From NCBI GenBank assembly GCA_039707655.1, contig CM077665.1:447887531-447951530 (forward strand): a DNA stretch of 64,000 nt, in the 5' to 3' direction. Below, piece after piece: positions 1-10,025 of this stretch. The notes below the pieces were generated by a model. The model was not told the DNA's origin, made no database searches, and was given only the letters and a program-made list of their open reading frames with translations. The position numbers and the translations under genes were made by a program. Source of the stretch: Elymus sibiricus. Lineage: Eukaryota; Streptophyta; Magnoliopsida; Poales; Poaceae. Numbering within the stretch: the first letter of the stretch is position 1; every line of letters starts with the position of its first letter.

Positions 1-168
1 ATACTTCGAAGGAGATTTTCCAGTTTGTACACGAAGTGCATCCAGTTTTTCCCGTAACCCTCTCAACTTTTTAGCACATGCTATGTGGGTGAAATTATGA
101 TACCATGCCAATTTTCAACCATTTCAGAGTTCATTTGCAGTGCTTTTCAATCTCAGGGTCATCTTAGC
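1..168. repeat. Partial satellite monomer at left edge
   Basis: The 3' half of a monomer, cut by the window edge. It begins inside ATACTTCGAAGG and runs to the next monomer start at 169. It has GGAGATTTTCC where most units have GGAGATTGTCC, a variant also seen in units at 849 and 4246. The array therefore continues leftward beyond the window. Confidence 0.95.
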
Positions 169-230
169 TCAAAATAAATCATGAAATGCATGAAAAATAG
201 CAAATGAAGTCAGAAAAGGGTTGAAAATTG
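109..230. repeat. Imperfect inverted repeat across the monomer junction
   Basis: The left arm (112-138, from TTTTCAACC to CATTTGC) pairs with the reverse complement of the right arm (200-227, from GCAAATG to GGGTTGAAAA). There are three mismatches and one gap over 28 positions. The loop is 61 bp (139-199). In this first copy the outer ends extend to a perfect 12-bp match: CAATTTTCAACC at 109-120 and GGTTGAAAATTG at 219-230. Most other monomers have GAAAAGTG instead, one mismatch. The structure is present at each monomer junction, for example 792-818 with 880-907. It could form a hairpin or cruciform when single-stranded or under supercoiling; that role is inference. Confidence 0.85.
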
Positions 231-518
231 ATGATGTGGCTTTGAATGGTGCATATTGAATGCAGAAAAAGTCTTGAGTTAAAATATGTTTAAAAAAATA
301 AAATCCTTTTGTAATAGACGAGTTTTCGTCCGAAACCCTGATACTTCGAAGGAGATTGTCCAGTTTCTACACGAAGTACATCCAGTTTTTCCCGTAACCC
401 TCTCAACTTTTTAGCACATGCTATGTGGGTGAAATTATGATACCATGCCAATTTTCAACCATTCCAGAGTTCATTTGCAGTGCTTTTCAATCTCAGGGTC
501 ATCTTAGCTCAAAATAAA

Positions 519-533
519 TCATGAAATGCATGA
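519..533. repeat. Short dyad TCATG-AAATG-CATGA
   Basis: Five-base arms TCATG and CATGA flank AAATG. The element contains ATGCAT and lies in the loop of the junction inverted repeat. It is kept in most monomers. It is altered in the L units at 36874 and 38912 (TCATTAAATG), the Q units at 58577 and 60615 (ATCCATGA), and the unit at 44658 (TCAAGAAATG). Confidence 0.75.
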
Positions 534-636
534 AAAATAGCAAATGAAGTCAGAAAAGGGTTGAAAAGTGATGATGTGGCTTTGAATGGTGCATATTGAA
601 TGCAGAAAAAGTCTTGAGTTAAAATATGTTTAAAAA
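533..636. other. Partly phased A-tracts (possible intrinsic bend)
   Basis: Runs of four or five A are centred near 535, 555.5, 565.5, 608, 622.5 and 634. The first four are spaced by about 20.5, 10 and 42.5 bp, close to whole helical turns; the last two are less regular. Phased A-tracts are known to curve DNA and occur in many satellites. The pattern recurs in each monomer because these tracts are conserved, while the last A-run varies in length between types. Confidence 0.5.
590..604. repeat. Short dyad TGCAT-ATTGA-ATGCA
   Basis: Perfect five-base arms with a five-base spacer, found in most monomers. It is weakened in units that read GGTCCATATTG (849, 14448, 15809) and in the 339-bp units that read GGTCATATTG (1529 and the first unit of each domain D trimer). 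Confidence 0.7.
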
Positions 637-663
637 TATGAGATCCCTTTGTAATAGACGAGT

Positions 664-690
664 TTTCGTCCGAAACCCTGATACTTCGAA
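664..690. other. TTCG/CGAA cluster with partial CENP-B-box resemblance
   Basis: TTCGTCCGAA (665-674) is a dyad of TTCG and CGAA, and TTCGAA (685-690) is a perfect palindrome. Read against the mammalian CENP-B box pattern NTTCGNNNNANNCGGGN, positions 664-680 match TTCG, the central A and the first C. They have CCT where GGG is expected, so 6 of 9 fixed positions agree. L-type monomers and B position-2 monomers have TTTCCGTCC, which destroys the TTCG. No binding protein can be inferred; a functional CENP-B box in plants is not generally established. Confidence 0.4.
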
Positions 691-1691
691 GGAGATTGTC
701 CAGTTTGTACACAAAGTGCATCCAGTTTTTGCCGTAACCCTCTCAACTTTTTAGCACATGCTATGTGGGTGAAATTATGATATCATGCCAATTTTCAACC
801 ATTTCAGAGTTCATTTGCAGTTCTTTTCAATCTCATGGTCATCTTAGCTCAAAATAAATCATGAAATGCATGAAAAATAGCAAATGAAGTCAGAAAAGGG
901 TTGAAAAGTGATGATGTGGTTTTGAATGGTCCATATTGAATGCAGAAAAAGTCTTGAGTTAAAATATGTTTAAAAATATGAAATCCCTTTGTAATAGACG
1001 TGTTTTCGTCCGAAACCCTGATATTTCGAAGGAGATTTTCCAGTTTGTACACGAAGTGCATCGAGTTTTTCCCGTAACCCTCTCAACTTCTTAGCACATG
1101 CTATGTGGGTGAAATTATGATATCATGCCAATTTTCAACCATTTCAGAGTTCATTTGCAGTGCTTTTCAATCTCAGGGTCATCTTAGCTCAAAATAAATC
1201 ATGAAATGCATGAGAAATAGCAAATGAAGTCAGAAAAGGGTTGAAAAGTGATGATGTGGCTTTTAATGGTGCATATTGAATGCAGAAAAAGTCTTGAGTT
1301 AAAATATGTTTAAAAAAATGAAATCCTTTTGTAATAGACGAGTTTTCGTCCGAAACCCTGATACTTCGAAGGAGATTGTCCAGTTTGTACACGAAGTGCA
1401 TCCAGTTTTTCCCGTAACCCTCTCACCTTTTTAGCACATGCTATGTGGGAGAAATTATGATACCATGCCAATTTTCAACCATTTCAGAGTTCATTTGCAG
1501 TGCTTTTCAATCTCAGGGTCATCTTAGCTCAAAATAAATCATGAAATGCATGAAAAATAGCAAATGAAGTCAGAAAAGGGTTGAAAAGTGATGATGTGGC
1601 TTTTAATGGTCATATTGAATGCAGAAAAAGTCTTGAGTTAAAATATGTTTAAAAATATGAAATCCCTTTGTAATAGACATGTTTTCGTCCG

Positions 1692-1700
1692 AAACCCTAA
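1692..1700. other. Telobox-like AAACCCTAA variant
   Basis: In a subset of monomers the usual GAAACCCTGATAC reads GAAACCCTAATAC, giving AAACCCTAA. This matches the plant telomere repeat register and the telobox element known to be bound by plant TRB-type Myb proteins. It is frequent in B positions 6 and 7, in domain D (for example 40428-40436) and in U and V monomers of domain F. It is a single copy per monomer and not a telomere array. Confidence 0.5.
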
Positions 1701-4245
1701 TACTTCGAAGGAGATTGTCCAGTTTCTACACGAAGTACATCCAGTTTTTCCCGTAACCCTCTCAACTTTTTAGCACATGCTATGTGGGTGAAATTATGAT
1801 ACCATGACAATTTTCAACCATTCCAGAGTTCATTTGCAGTGCTTTTCAATCTCAGGGTCATCTTAGCTCAAAATAAATCATGAAATGCATGAAAAATAGC
1901 AAATGAAGTCAGAAAAGGGTTGAAAAGTGAAGATGTGGCTTTTAATGGTGCATATTGAATGCAGAAAAAGTCTTGAGTTAAAATATGTTTAAAAATATGA
2001 AATCCCTTTGTAATAGATGAGTTTTCGTCCGAAACCCTGATACTTCGAAGGAGATTGTCCAGTTTGTACACGAAGTGCATCCAGTTTTTCCCGTAACCCT
2101 CTCAACTTCTTAGCACATGCTATGTGGGTGAAATTATGATACCATGCCAATTTTCAACCATTCCAGAGTTCATTTGCAGTGCTATTCAATCTCGGGGTCA
2201 TCTTAGCTCAAAATAAATCATGAAATGCATGAAAAATAGCAAATGAAGTCAGAAAAGGGTTGAAAAGTGATGATGTGGCTTTTAATGGTGCATATTGAAT
2301 GCAGAAAATGTCTTGAGTTAAAATATGTTTAAAAATATGAGATCCCTTTGTAATAGACGAGTTTTCGTCAGAAACCCTGATACTTCGAAGGAGATTGTCC
2401 AGTTTGTACACGAAGTGCATCCAGTTTTTCCCGTAACCCTCTCAACTTTTTAGCACATGCTATGTGGGTGAAATTATGATACCATGCCAATTTTCAACCA
2501 TTTCAGAGTTCATTTGCAGTGCTTTTCAATCTCAGGGTTATCTTAGCTCAAAATAAATCATGAAATGCATGAAAAATAGCAAATGAAGTCAGAAAAGGGT
2601 TGAAAAGTGATGATGTGGATTTGAATGGTGCATATTGAATGCAGAAAAAGTCTTGAGTTAAAATATGTCCAAAAATATGAAATCCCTTTGTAATAGACGA
2701 GTTTTCGTCCGAAACCCTGATACTTCGAAGGAGGTTGTCCAGTTTGTACACGAAGTGCATCCAGTTTTTCCCGTAACCCTCTCAACTTTTTAGGACATGC
2801 TATGTGGGTGAAATTATGATACCATGCCAATTTGCAACCATTTCAGAGTTCATTTGCAGTTCTTTTCAATCTCAGGGTCATCTTAGCTCAAAATAAATCA
2901 TGAAATGCATGAAAAATAGCAAATGAAGTCCGAAAAGGGTTGAAAAGTGATGATGTGGCTTTTAATGGTGCATATTGAATGCAGAAAAAGTCTTGAGTTA
3001 AAATATGTTTAAAAATATGAAATCCCTTTGTAATAGACGAGTTTTCGTTCGAAACCCTGATACTTCGAAGGAGATTGTCCAGTTTCTATACGAAGTGCAT
3101 CCAGTTTTTCCCGTAACCCTCTCAGCTTTTTAGCACATGCTATGTGGGTGAAATTATGATACCATGCCAATTTTCAACCATTTCAGAGTTCATTTGCAGT
3201 GCTTTTCAGTCTCAGGGTCATCTTAGCTCAAAATAAATCATGAAATGCATGAAAAATAGCAAATGAAGTCAGAAAAGGGTTGAAAAGTGATGATGTGGCT
3301 TTTAATGGTGCATATTGAATGCAGAAAAAGTCTTGAGTTAAAATATGTTTTAAAAAATGAAATCCCTTTGTAATAGACGTGTTTTCGTCCGAAACCCTGA
3401 TACTTCGAAGGAGATTGTCCAGTTTGTACACGAAGTGCATCCAGTTTTTCCCGTAACCCTCTCAACTTTTTAGCACATGCTATGTGGGTGAAATTATGAT
3501 ACCATGCCAATTTTGAACCATTTCAGAGTTCATTTGCAGTGCTTTTCAATCTCAGGGTTATCTTAGCTCAAAATAAATCATGAAATGCATGAAAAATAGC
3601 AAATGAAGTCAGAAAAGGGTTGAAAAGTGATGACGTGGCTTTGAATGGTGCATATTGAATGCAGAAAAAGTCTTGAGTTAAAATATGTTTAAAAACTGAA
3701 ATCCCTTTGTAATAGACGAGTTTTCGTCTAAAACCCTCATACTTCGAAGGAGATTGTCCAGTTTGTACACGAAGTGCATCCAGTTTTTCCCGTAACCCTC
3801 TCAACTTTTTAGCACATGCTATGTGGGTGAAATTATGATACCATGCCAATTTTCAACCAATTCAGAGTTCATTTGCAGTGCTTTTCAATCTCAGGGTCAT
3901 CTTAGCTCAAAATAAATCGTGAAATGCATGAAAAATAGCAAATGAAGTCAGAAAAGGGTTGAAAAGTGATGATGTGGCTTTTAATGGTGCATATTGAATG
4001 CAGAAAAAGTCTTGAGTTAAAATATGTTTAAAAAATGAATTCCCTTTGTAATAGACGAGTTTTCGTCCGAAACCCTGATACTTCGAAGGAGATTGTCCAG
4101 TTTGTACAAGAAGTGCATCCAGTTTTTCCCGTAACCCTCTCAACTTTTTAGCACACGCTATGTGGGTGAAATTATGATACCATGCCAATTTTCAACCATT
4201 CCAGAGTTCATTTGCAGTGCTTTTCAATCTCAGGGTCATCCTAGC

Positions 4246-6625
4246 TCAAAATAAATCATGAAATGCATGAAAAACATCAAATGAAGTCAGAAAAGGGTTG
4301 AAATGTGATGATGTTGCTTTGAATGGTGCATATTGAATGCAGAAAAAGTCTTGAGTTAAAATATGTTTAAAAAATGAAATCCCTTTTGTAATAGACGAGT
4401 TTTCGTCCGAAACCCTGATACTTCGAAGGAGATTTTCCAGTTTGTACACGAAGTGCATCGAGTTTTTCCCGTAAACCTCTCAACTTTTTAGCACATGCTA
4501 TGTGGGTGAAATTATGATACCATGCCAATTTTCAACCATTTCAGAGTTCATTTGCAGTGCTATTCAATATCAGGGTCATCTTAGCTCAAAATAAATCATG
4601 AAATGCATGAAAAATAGCAAATGAAGTCAGAAAAGGGTTGAAAAGTGATGATGTGGCTTTGAATGGTGCATATTGAATGCAGAAAAAGTCTTGAGTTAAA
4701 ATATGTTTAAAAAAATGAAATCCCTTTGTAATAGACGAGTTTTCGTCCGAAACCCTGATACTTCGAAGGAGATTGTCCAGTTTGTACAAGAAGTGCATCC
4801 AGTTTTTCCCGTAACCCTCTCAACTTTTTAGCACACCCTATGTGGGTGAAATTATGATACCATGCCAATTTTCAACCATTCCAGAGTTCATTTGCAGTGC
4901 TTTTCAATCTCAGGGTCATCCTAGCTCAAAATAAATCATGAAATGCATGAAAAACATCAAATGAAGTCAGAAAAGGGTTGAAAAGTGATGATGTTGCTTT
5001 GAATGGTGCATATTGAATGCAGAAAAAGTCTTGAGTTAAAATATGTTTAAAAACTGAAATCCCTTTTGTAATAGACGAGTTTTCGTCCGAAACCCTGATA
5101 CTTCGAAGGAGATTGTCCAGTTTGTACAAGAAGTGCATCCAGTTTTTCCCGTAACCCTCTCAACTTTTTAGCACACGCTATGTGGGTGAAATTATGATAC
5201 CATGCCAATTTTCAACCATTCCAGATTTCATTTGCAGTGCTTTTCAATCTCAGGGTCATCCTAGCTCAAAATAAATCATGAAATGCAAGAAAAACATCAA
5301 ATGAAGTCAGAAAAGGGTTGAAAAGTGATGATGTTGCTTTGAATGGTGCATATTGAATGCAGAAAAAGTCTTGAGTTAAAATATGTTTAAAAAATGAAAT
5401 CCCTTTTGTAATAGACGAGTTTTCGTCCGAAACCCTCATATTTAGAAGGAGATTTTCCATTTTGTACACGAAGTGCATCGAGTTTTTCCCGTAACCCTCT
5501 CAACTTTTTAGCACATGCTATGTGGGTGAAATTATGATACCATGCCAATTTTCAACCATTTCAGAGTTCATTTGCAGTGCTATTCAATCTCAGGGTCATC
5601 TTAGCTCATAATAAATCATGAAATGCATGAATAATAGCAAATGAAGTCAGAAAAGGGTTGAAAAGTGATGGTGTGGCTTTGAATGGTGCATATTGAATGC
5701 AGAAAAAGTCTTGACTTAAAATATGTTTAAAAATATGAAATCCCTTTGTAATAGACATGTTTTCGTCCGAAACCATAATACTTCGAAGGAGATTGTCCAG
5801 TTTCTACACGAAGTACATCCAGTTTTTCCCGTAACCCTCTCAACTTTTTAGCACATGCTATGTGGGTGAAATTATGATACCATGCCAATTTTCAACCATT
5901 TCAGAGTTCATTTGCAGTGCTTTTCAATCTCAGCGTCATCTTAGCTCAAAATAAATCATGAAATGCATGAAAAATAGCAAATAAAGTCAAAAAAGGGTTG
6001 AAAAGTGATGTTGTGCCTTTTAATGGTGCATATTGAATGCAGAAAAAGTCTTGAGTTAACATATGTTTAAAAATATGAAATCCCTTTGTAATAGACGAGT
6101 TTTCGTCCGAAACCCTGATACTTCGAAGGAGATTGTCCAGTTTGTACAAGAAGTGCATCCAGTTTTTCCCGTAACCCTCTCAACTTTTTAGCACACGCTA
6201 TGTGGGTGAAATTATGATACCATGCCAATTTTCAACCATTCCAGAGTTCATTTGCAGTGCTTTTCAATCTCAGGGTCATCCTAGCTCAAAATAAATCATG
6301 AAATGCATGAAAAACATCAAATGAAGTCAGAAAAGGGTTGAAAAGTGATGATGTTGCTTTGAATGGTGCATATTGAATGCAGAAAAAGTCTTGAGTTAAA
6401 ATATGTTTAAAAAATGAAATCCCTTTTGTAATAGACGAGTTTTCGTCCGAAACCCTCATACTTAGAAGGAGATTTTCCATTTTGTACACGAAGTGCATCG
6501 AGTTTTTCCCGTAACCCTCTCAACTTTTTAGCACATGCTATGTGGGTGAAATTATGATACCATGCCAATTTTCAACCATTCCAAAGTTCATTTGCAGTGC
6601 TTTTCAATCTCAGGGTCATCTTAGC
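4246..6625. repeat. Sub-block with AAAACATCAAATG and GATGTTGC variants
   Basis: Monomers at 4246, 4926, 5266 and 6286 share AAAACATCAAATG (other units have AAAATAGCAAATG) and GATGATGTTGC. Each is preceded by a unit ending CATCCTAGCTC with a CACACGCTATG or CACACCCTATG variant. The units at 5266 and 6286 also share TTAGAAGGAGATTTTCCATTTTG and are 1020 bp apart, so a 3-monomer block appears duplicated here (5266-6285 and 6286 onward). Spacing of the variant is otherwise irregular (680, 340, 1020). Confidence 0.75.
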
Positions 6626-7644
6626 TCAAAATAAATCATGAAATGCATGAAAAATAGCAAATGAAGTCAGAAAAGGGTTGAAAAGTGATGATGTGGCTTT
6701 TAATAGTGCATATTGAATGCAGAAAAAGTCTTGAGTTAAAATATGTTTAAAAATATGAAATCCCTTTGTAATAGACGAGTTTTCGTCCGAAACCCTGATA
6801 CTTCGAAGGAGATTGTCCAGTTTGTACAAGAAGTGCATCCAGTTTTTCCCGTAACCCTCTCAACTTTTTAGCACATGCTATGTGGCTGAAATTATGATAC
6901 CATGCCAATTTTCAACCATTTCAGAGTTCATTTGCAGTGCTTTTCAATCTCAGGGTCCTCTTAGCTCAAAATAAATCATGAAATGCATGAAAAATAGCAA
7001 ATGAAGTCAGAAAAGGGTTGAAAAGTGATGATGTGGCTTTGAATGGTGCATATTGAATGCAGAAAAAGTCTTGAGTTAAAATATGTTTAAAAATGAAATC
7101 CCTTTTGTAATAGACGAGTTTTCGTTCGAAACCCTGATACTTCGAAGGAGATTGTCCAGTTTGTACACGAAGTGCATCCAGTTTTTCCCGTAACCCTCTC
7201 AACTTTTTAGCACATGCTATGTGGGTGATATTATGATACCATGCCAATTTTCAACCATTTCAGAGTTCATTTGCAGTGCTTTTCAATCTCAGGGTCATCT
7301 TAGCTCAAAATAAATCATGAAATGCATGAAAAATAGCAAATGAAGTCAGAAAAGGGTTGAAAAGTGATGATGTGGCTTTGAATGGTGCATATTGAATGCA
7401 GAAAAAGTCTTGAGTTAAAATATGTTTAAAAATATGAAATCCCTTTGTAATAGACATGTTTTCGTCTGAAACCCTAATACTTCGAAGGAGATTGTCCAGT
7501 TTCTACACGAAGTACATCCAGTTTTTCCCGTAACCCTCTCAACTTTTTAGCACATGCTATGTGGGTGAAATTATGATACCATGCCAATTTTCAACCATTC
7601 CAGAGTTCATTTGCAGTGCTTTCCAATCTCAGGGTCATCTTAGC

Positions 7645-10025
7645 TCAAAATAAATCATGAAATGCATGAAAAATAGCAAATGAAGTCAGAAAAGGGTTGA
7701 AAAGTGATGATGCGGCTTTGAATGGTGCATATTGAATGCAGAAAAAGTCTTGAGTTAAAATATGTTTAAAAATATGAAATCCCTTTGTAATAGACGAGTT
7801 TTCGTCCGAAACCCTGATACTTCGAAGGAGATTGTCCAGTTTGTACAAGAAGTGCATCCAGTTTTTCCCGTAACCCTCTCAACTTTTTAGCACATGCTAT
7901 GTGGCTGAAATTATGATACCATGCCAATTTTCAACCATTTCAGAGTTCATTTGCAGTGCTTTTCAATCTCAGGGTCATCTTAGCTCAAAATAAATCATGA
8001 AATGCATGAAAAATAGCAAATGAAGTCAGAAAAGTGTTGAAAAGCGATGATGTGGCTTTGAATGGTGCATATTGAATGCAGAAAAAGTCTTGAATTAAAA
8101 TATTTTTAAAATATGAAATCCCTTTTGTAATAGACGAGTTTCCGTCCGAAACCCTGATACTTCGAAGGAGATTGTCCAGTTTGTACATGAAGTGCATCCT
8201 GTTTTTCCCGTAACCCTCTCAACCTTTTAGCACATGCTATGTGGGTGAAATTAGGATACCATGCCAATTTTCAACCATTTCAGAGTTCATTTGCAGTGCT
8301 TTTCAATCTCAGAGTCATCTTAGCTCAAAATAAATCATGAAATGCATGAAAAATAGCAAATGAAGATAGAAAAGGGTTGAAAAGTGATGATGTGGCTTTT
8401 AATGGTGCATATTGAATGCAGAAAAAGTCTTGAGTTAACATATGTTTAAAAATATGAAATCCCTTTGTAATAGACGAGTTTTCGTCCGAAACCGTGATAC
8501 TTCGAAGGAGATTGTCCAGTTTGTACAAGAAGTGCATCCTGTTTTTCCCGTAACCCTCTCAACTTTTTAGCACATGCTATGTGGGTGAAATTATGATACC
8601 ATGCCAATTTTCAACCATTTCAGAGTTCATTTGCAGTGCTTTTCAATCTCAGGGTTACCTTAGCTCAAAATAAATCATGAAATGCATGAAAAATAGCAAA
8701 TGAAGTTAGAAAAGGGTTGAAAAGTGATGACGTGGCTTTGAATGGTGCATATTGAATGCAGAAAAAGTCTTGAGTTAAAATATGTTTAAAAATATGAAAT
8801 CCCTTTGTAATAGACGAGTTTTCGTCCGAATCCCTGATACTTCGAAGGAGATTGTCCAGTTTGTACAAGAAGTGCATCCAGTTTTTCCCGTAACCCTCTC
8901 AACTTTTTAGCACATGCTATGTGGCTGAAATTATGATACCATGCCAATTTTCAACCATTTCAGAGTTCATTTGCAGTGCTTTTCAATCTCAGGGTCATCT
9001 TAGCTCAAAATAAATCATGAAATGCATGAAAAATAGCAAATGAAGTCAGAAAAGGGTTGAAAAGTGATGACGTGGCTTTGAATGGTGCATATTGAATGCA
9101 GAAAAAGTCTTGAGTTAACATATGTTTAAAAATATGAAATCCCTTTGTAATAGACGAGTTTTCGTCCGAAACCCTGATACTTCGAAGGAGATTGTCCAGT
9201 TTGTACACGAAGTGCATCCAGTTTTTCCCGTAACTTTCTCAACTTTTTTGCACATGCTATGTGAGTGAAATTATGATACCATGCCAATTTTCAACCATTT
9301 CAGAGTTCATTTGCAGTGCTTTTCAATCTCAGGGTCATCTTAGCTCAAAATAAATCATGAAATGCATGAAAAATAGCAAATGAAGTCAGAAAAGGGTTGA
9401 AAAGTGATGATGTGGCTTTGAATGGTGCATATTGAATGCAGAAAAAGTCTTGAGTTAAAATATGTTTAAAAATATGAAATCCCTTTTGTAATAGACGAGT
9501 TTTCGTCCGAAACCCTAATACTTCGAAGGAGATTGTCCAGTTTGTACACGAAGTGCATCCAGTTTTTCCCGTAACCCTCTCAACTTTTTAGCACATGCTA
9601 TGTGGGTGAAATTATGATACCATGCCAATTTTCAACCATTTCAGAGTTCATTTGCAGTGCTTTTCAATCTCAGGGTCATCTTAGCTCAAAATAAATCATG
9701 AAATGCATGAAAAATAGCAAATGAAGTCAGAAAAGGGTTGAAAAGTGATGATGTGGCTTTGAATGGTGCATATTGAATGCAGAAAAAGTCTTGAGTTAAA
9801 ATATGTTTAAAAATATGAAATCCCTTTGTAATAGACATGTTTTCGTCCGAAACCCTAATACTTTGAAGGAGATTGTCCAGTTTCTACACGAAGTACATCC
9901 AGTTTTTCCCGTAACCCTCTCAACTTTTTAGCACATGCTATGTGGGTGAAATTATGATACCATGCCAATTTTCAACCATTCCAGAGTTCATTTGCAGTGC
10001 TTTCCAATCTCAGGGTCATCTTAGC
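7645..10025. repeat. Domain B HOR copy 1 (7 monomers)
   Basis: Monomers at 7645, 7985, 8325, 8665, 9005, 9345 and 9686 form a complete 2381-bp copy. It differs from copy 2 at scattered single bases, for example TACTTCGAAGG in the preceding position-7 unit versus ACTTTGAAGG in the position-7 units at 9686 and 12067. Confidence 0.92.

Larger units (their letters stand above)
509..848. repeat. Representative 340-bp satellite monomer with internal landmarks
   Basis: This unit (number 2) shows the internal layout shared by all monomers. In order it has: a dyad TCATGAAATGCATGA at 519-533; A-tracts at 533-537, 554-557 and 564-567; the right arm of the junction inverted repeat at 540-567; a dyad TGCATATTGAATGCA at 590-604; A-tracts at 606-610, 621-624 and 632-636; a CpG and TTCG cluster at 658-690; a pyrimidine-rich stretch at 721-750; and the left arm of the next inverted repeat at 792-818. 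Length is 340 bp. The main diagnostic sites are GATGATG versus GATGACG near 570, the A-run before ATGAAATCCC near 632-640, AGACGAG versus AGACATG near 656-662, GTACACGAAGTGC versus CTACACGAAGTAC near 706-720, and GTAACCCTCTC versus GTAACGTTCTC, GTAGCGTTCTC or GTAACTTTCTC near 734-744. Confidence 0.95.
1..7304. repeat. Domain A: diverged monomers without a regular HOR
   Basis: Twenty-one monomers start at 169, 509, 849, 1189, 1529, 1868, 2208, 2548, 2888, 3228, 3568, 3907, 4246, 4586, 4926, 5266, 5606, 5946, 6286, 6626 and 6966. Neighbours differ from each other at many private sites, for example TTAGGACATGC near 2792, GTCTAAAACCCTC near 3727 and the inverted-repeat arm variant TTTGCAACC near 2832. 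No constant multi-monomer period runs across the domain. This is the most heterogeneous part of the window, consistent with an older array edge that is homogenised less often. That age interpretation is inference; the divergence is visible. Confidence 0.85.

Noticed and set aside
616..645. TATA-type promoter in AAAATATGTTTAAAAATATG
   Set aside because: AT-rich words are expected at this GC content, and no initiator, downstream gene or directional context supports a promoter. Satellite transcription cannot be excluded or shown from sequence.
509..721. Antisense 70-codon reading frames, one per monomer throughout the window, as protein-coding genes
   Set aside because: They track the satellite period exactly, are broken by indels or an early TAG in whole monomer classes, lack recognisable domains, and have no promoter or ribosome-site context. 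They are shadows of the repeat.
1692..1700. Interstitial telomere repeat
   Set aside because: Only one AAACCCTAA unit occurs per monomer, and only in some monomers; there is no tandem run.
3568..3849. Antisense 93-codon frames in 339-bp monomers as a distinct longer gene family
   Set aside because: They arise when a 1-nt change joins two frames of the same monomer. Different deletions give different joined peptides, which is not expected of a conserved protein.
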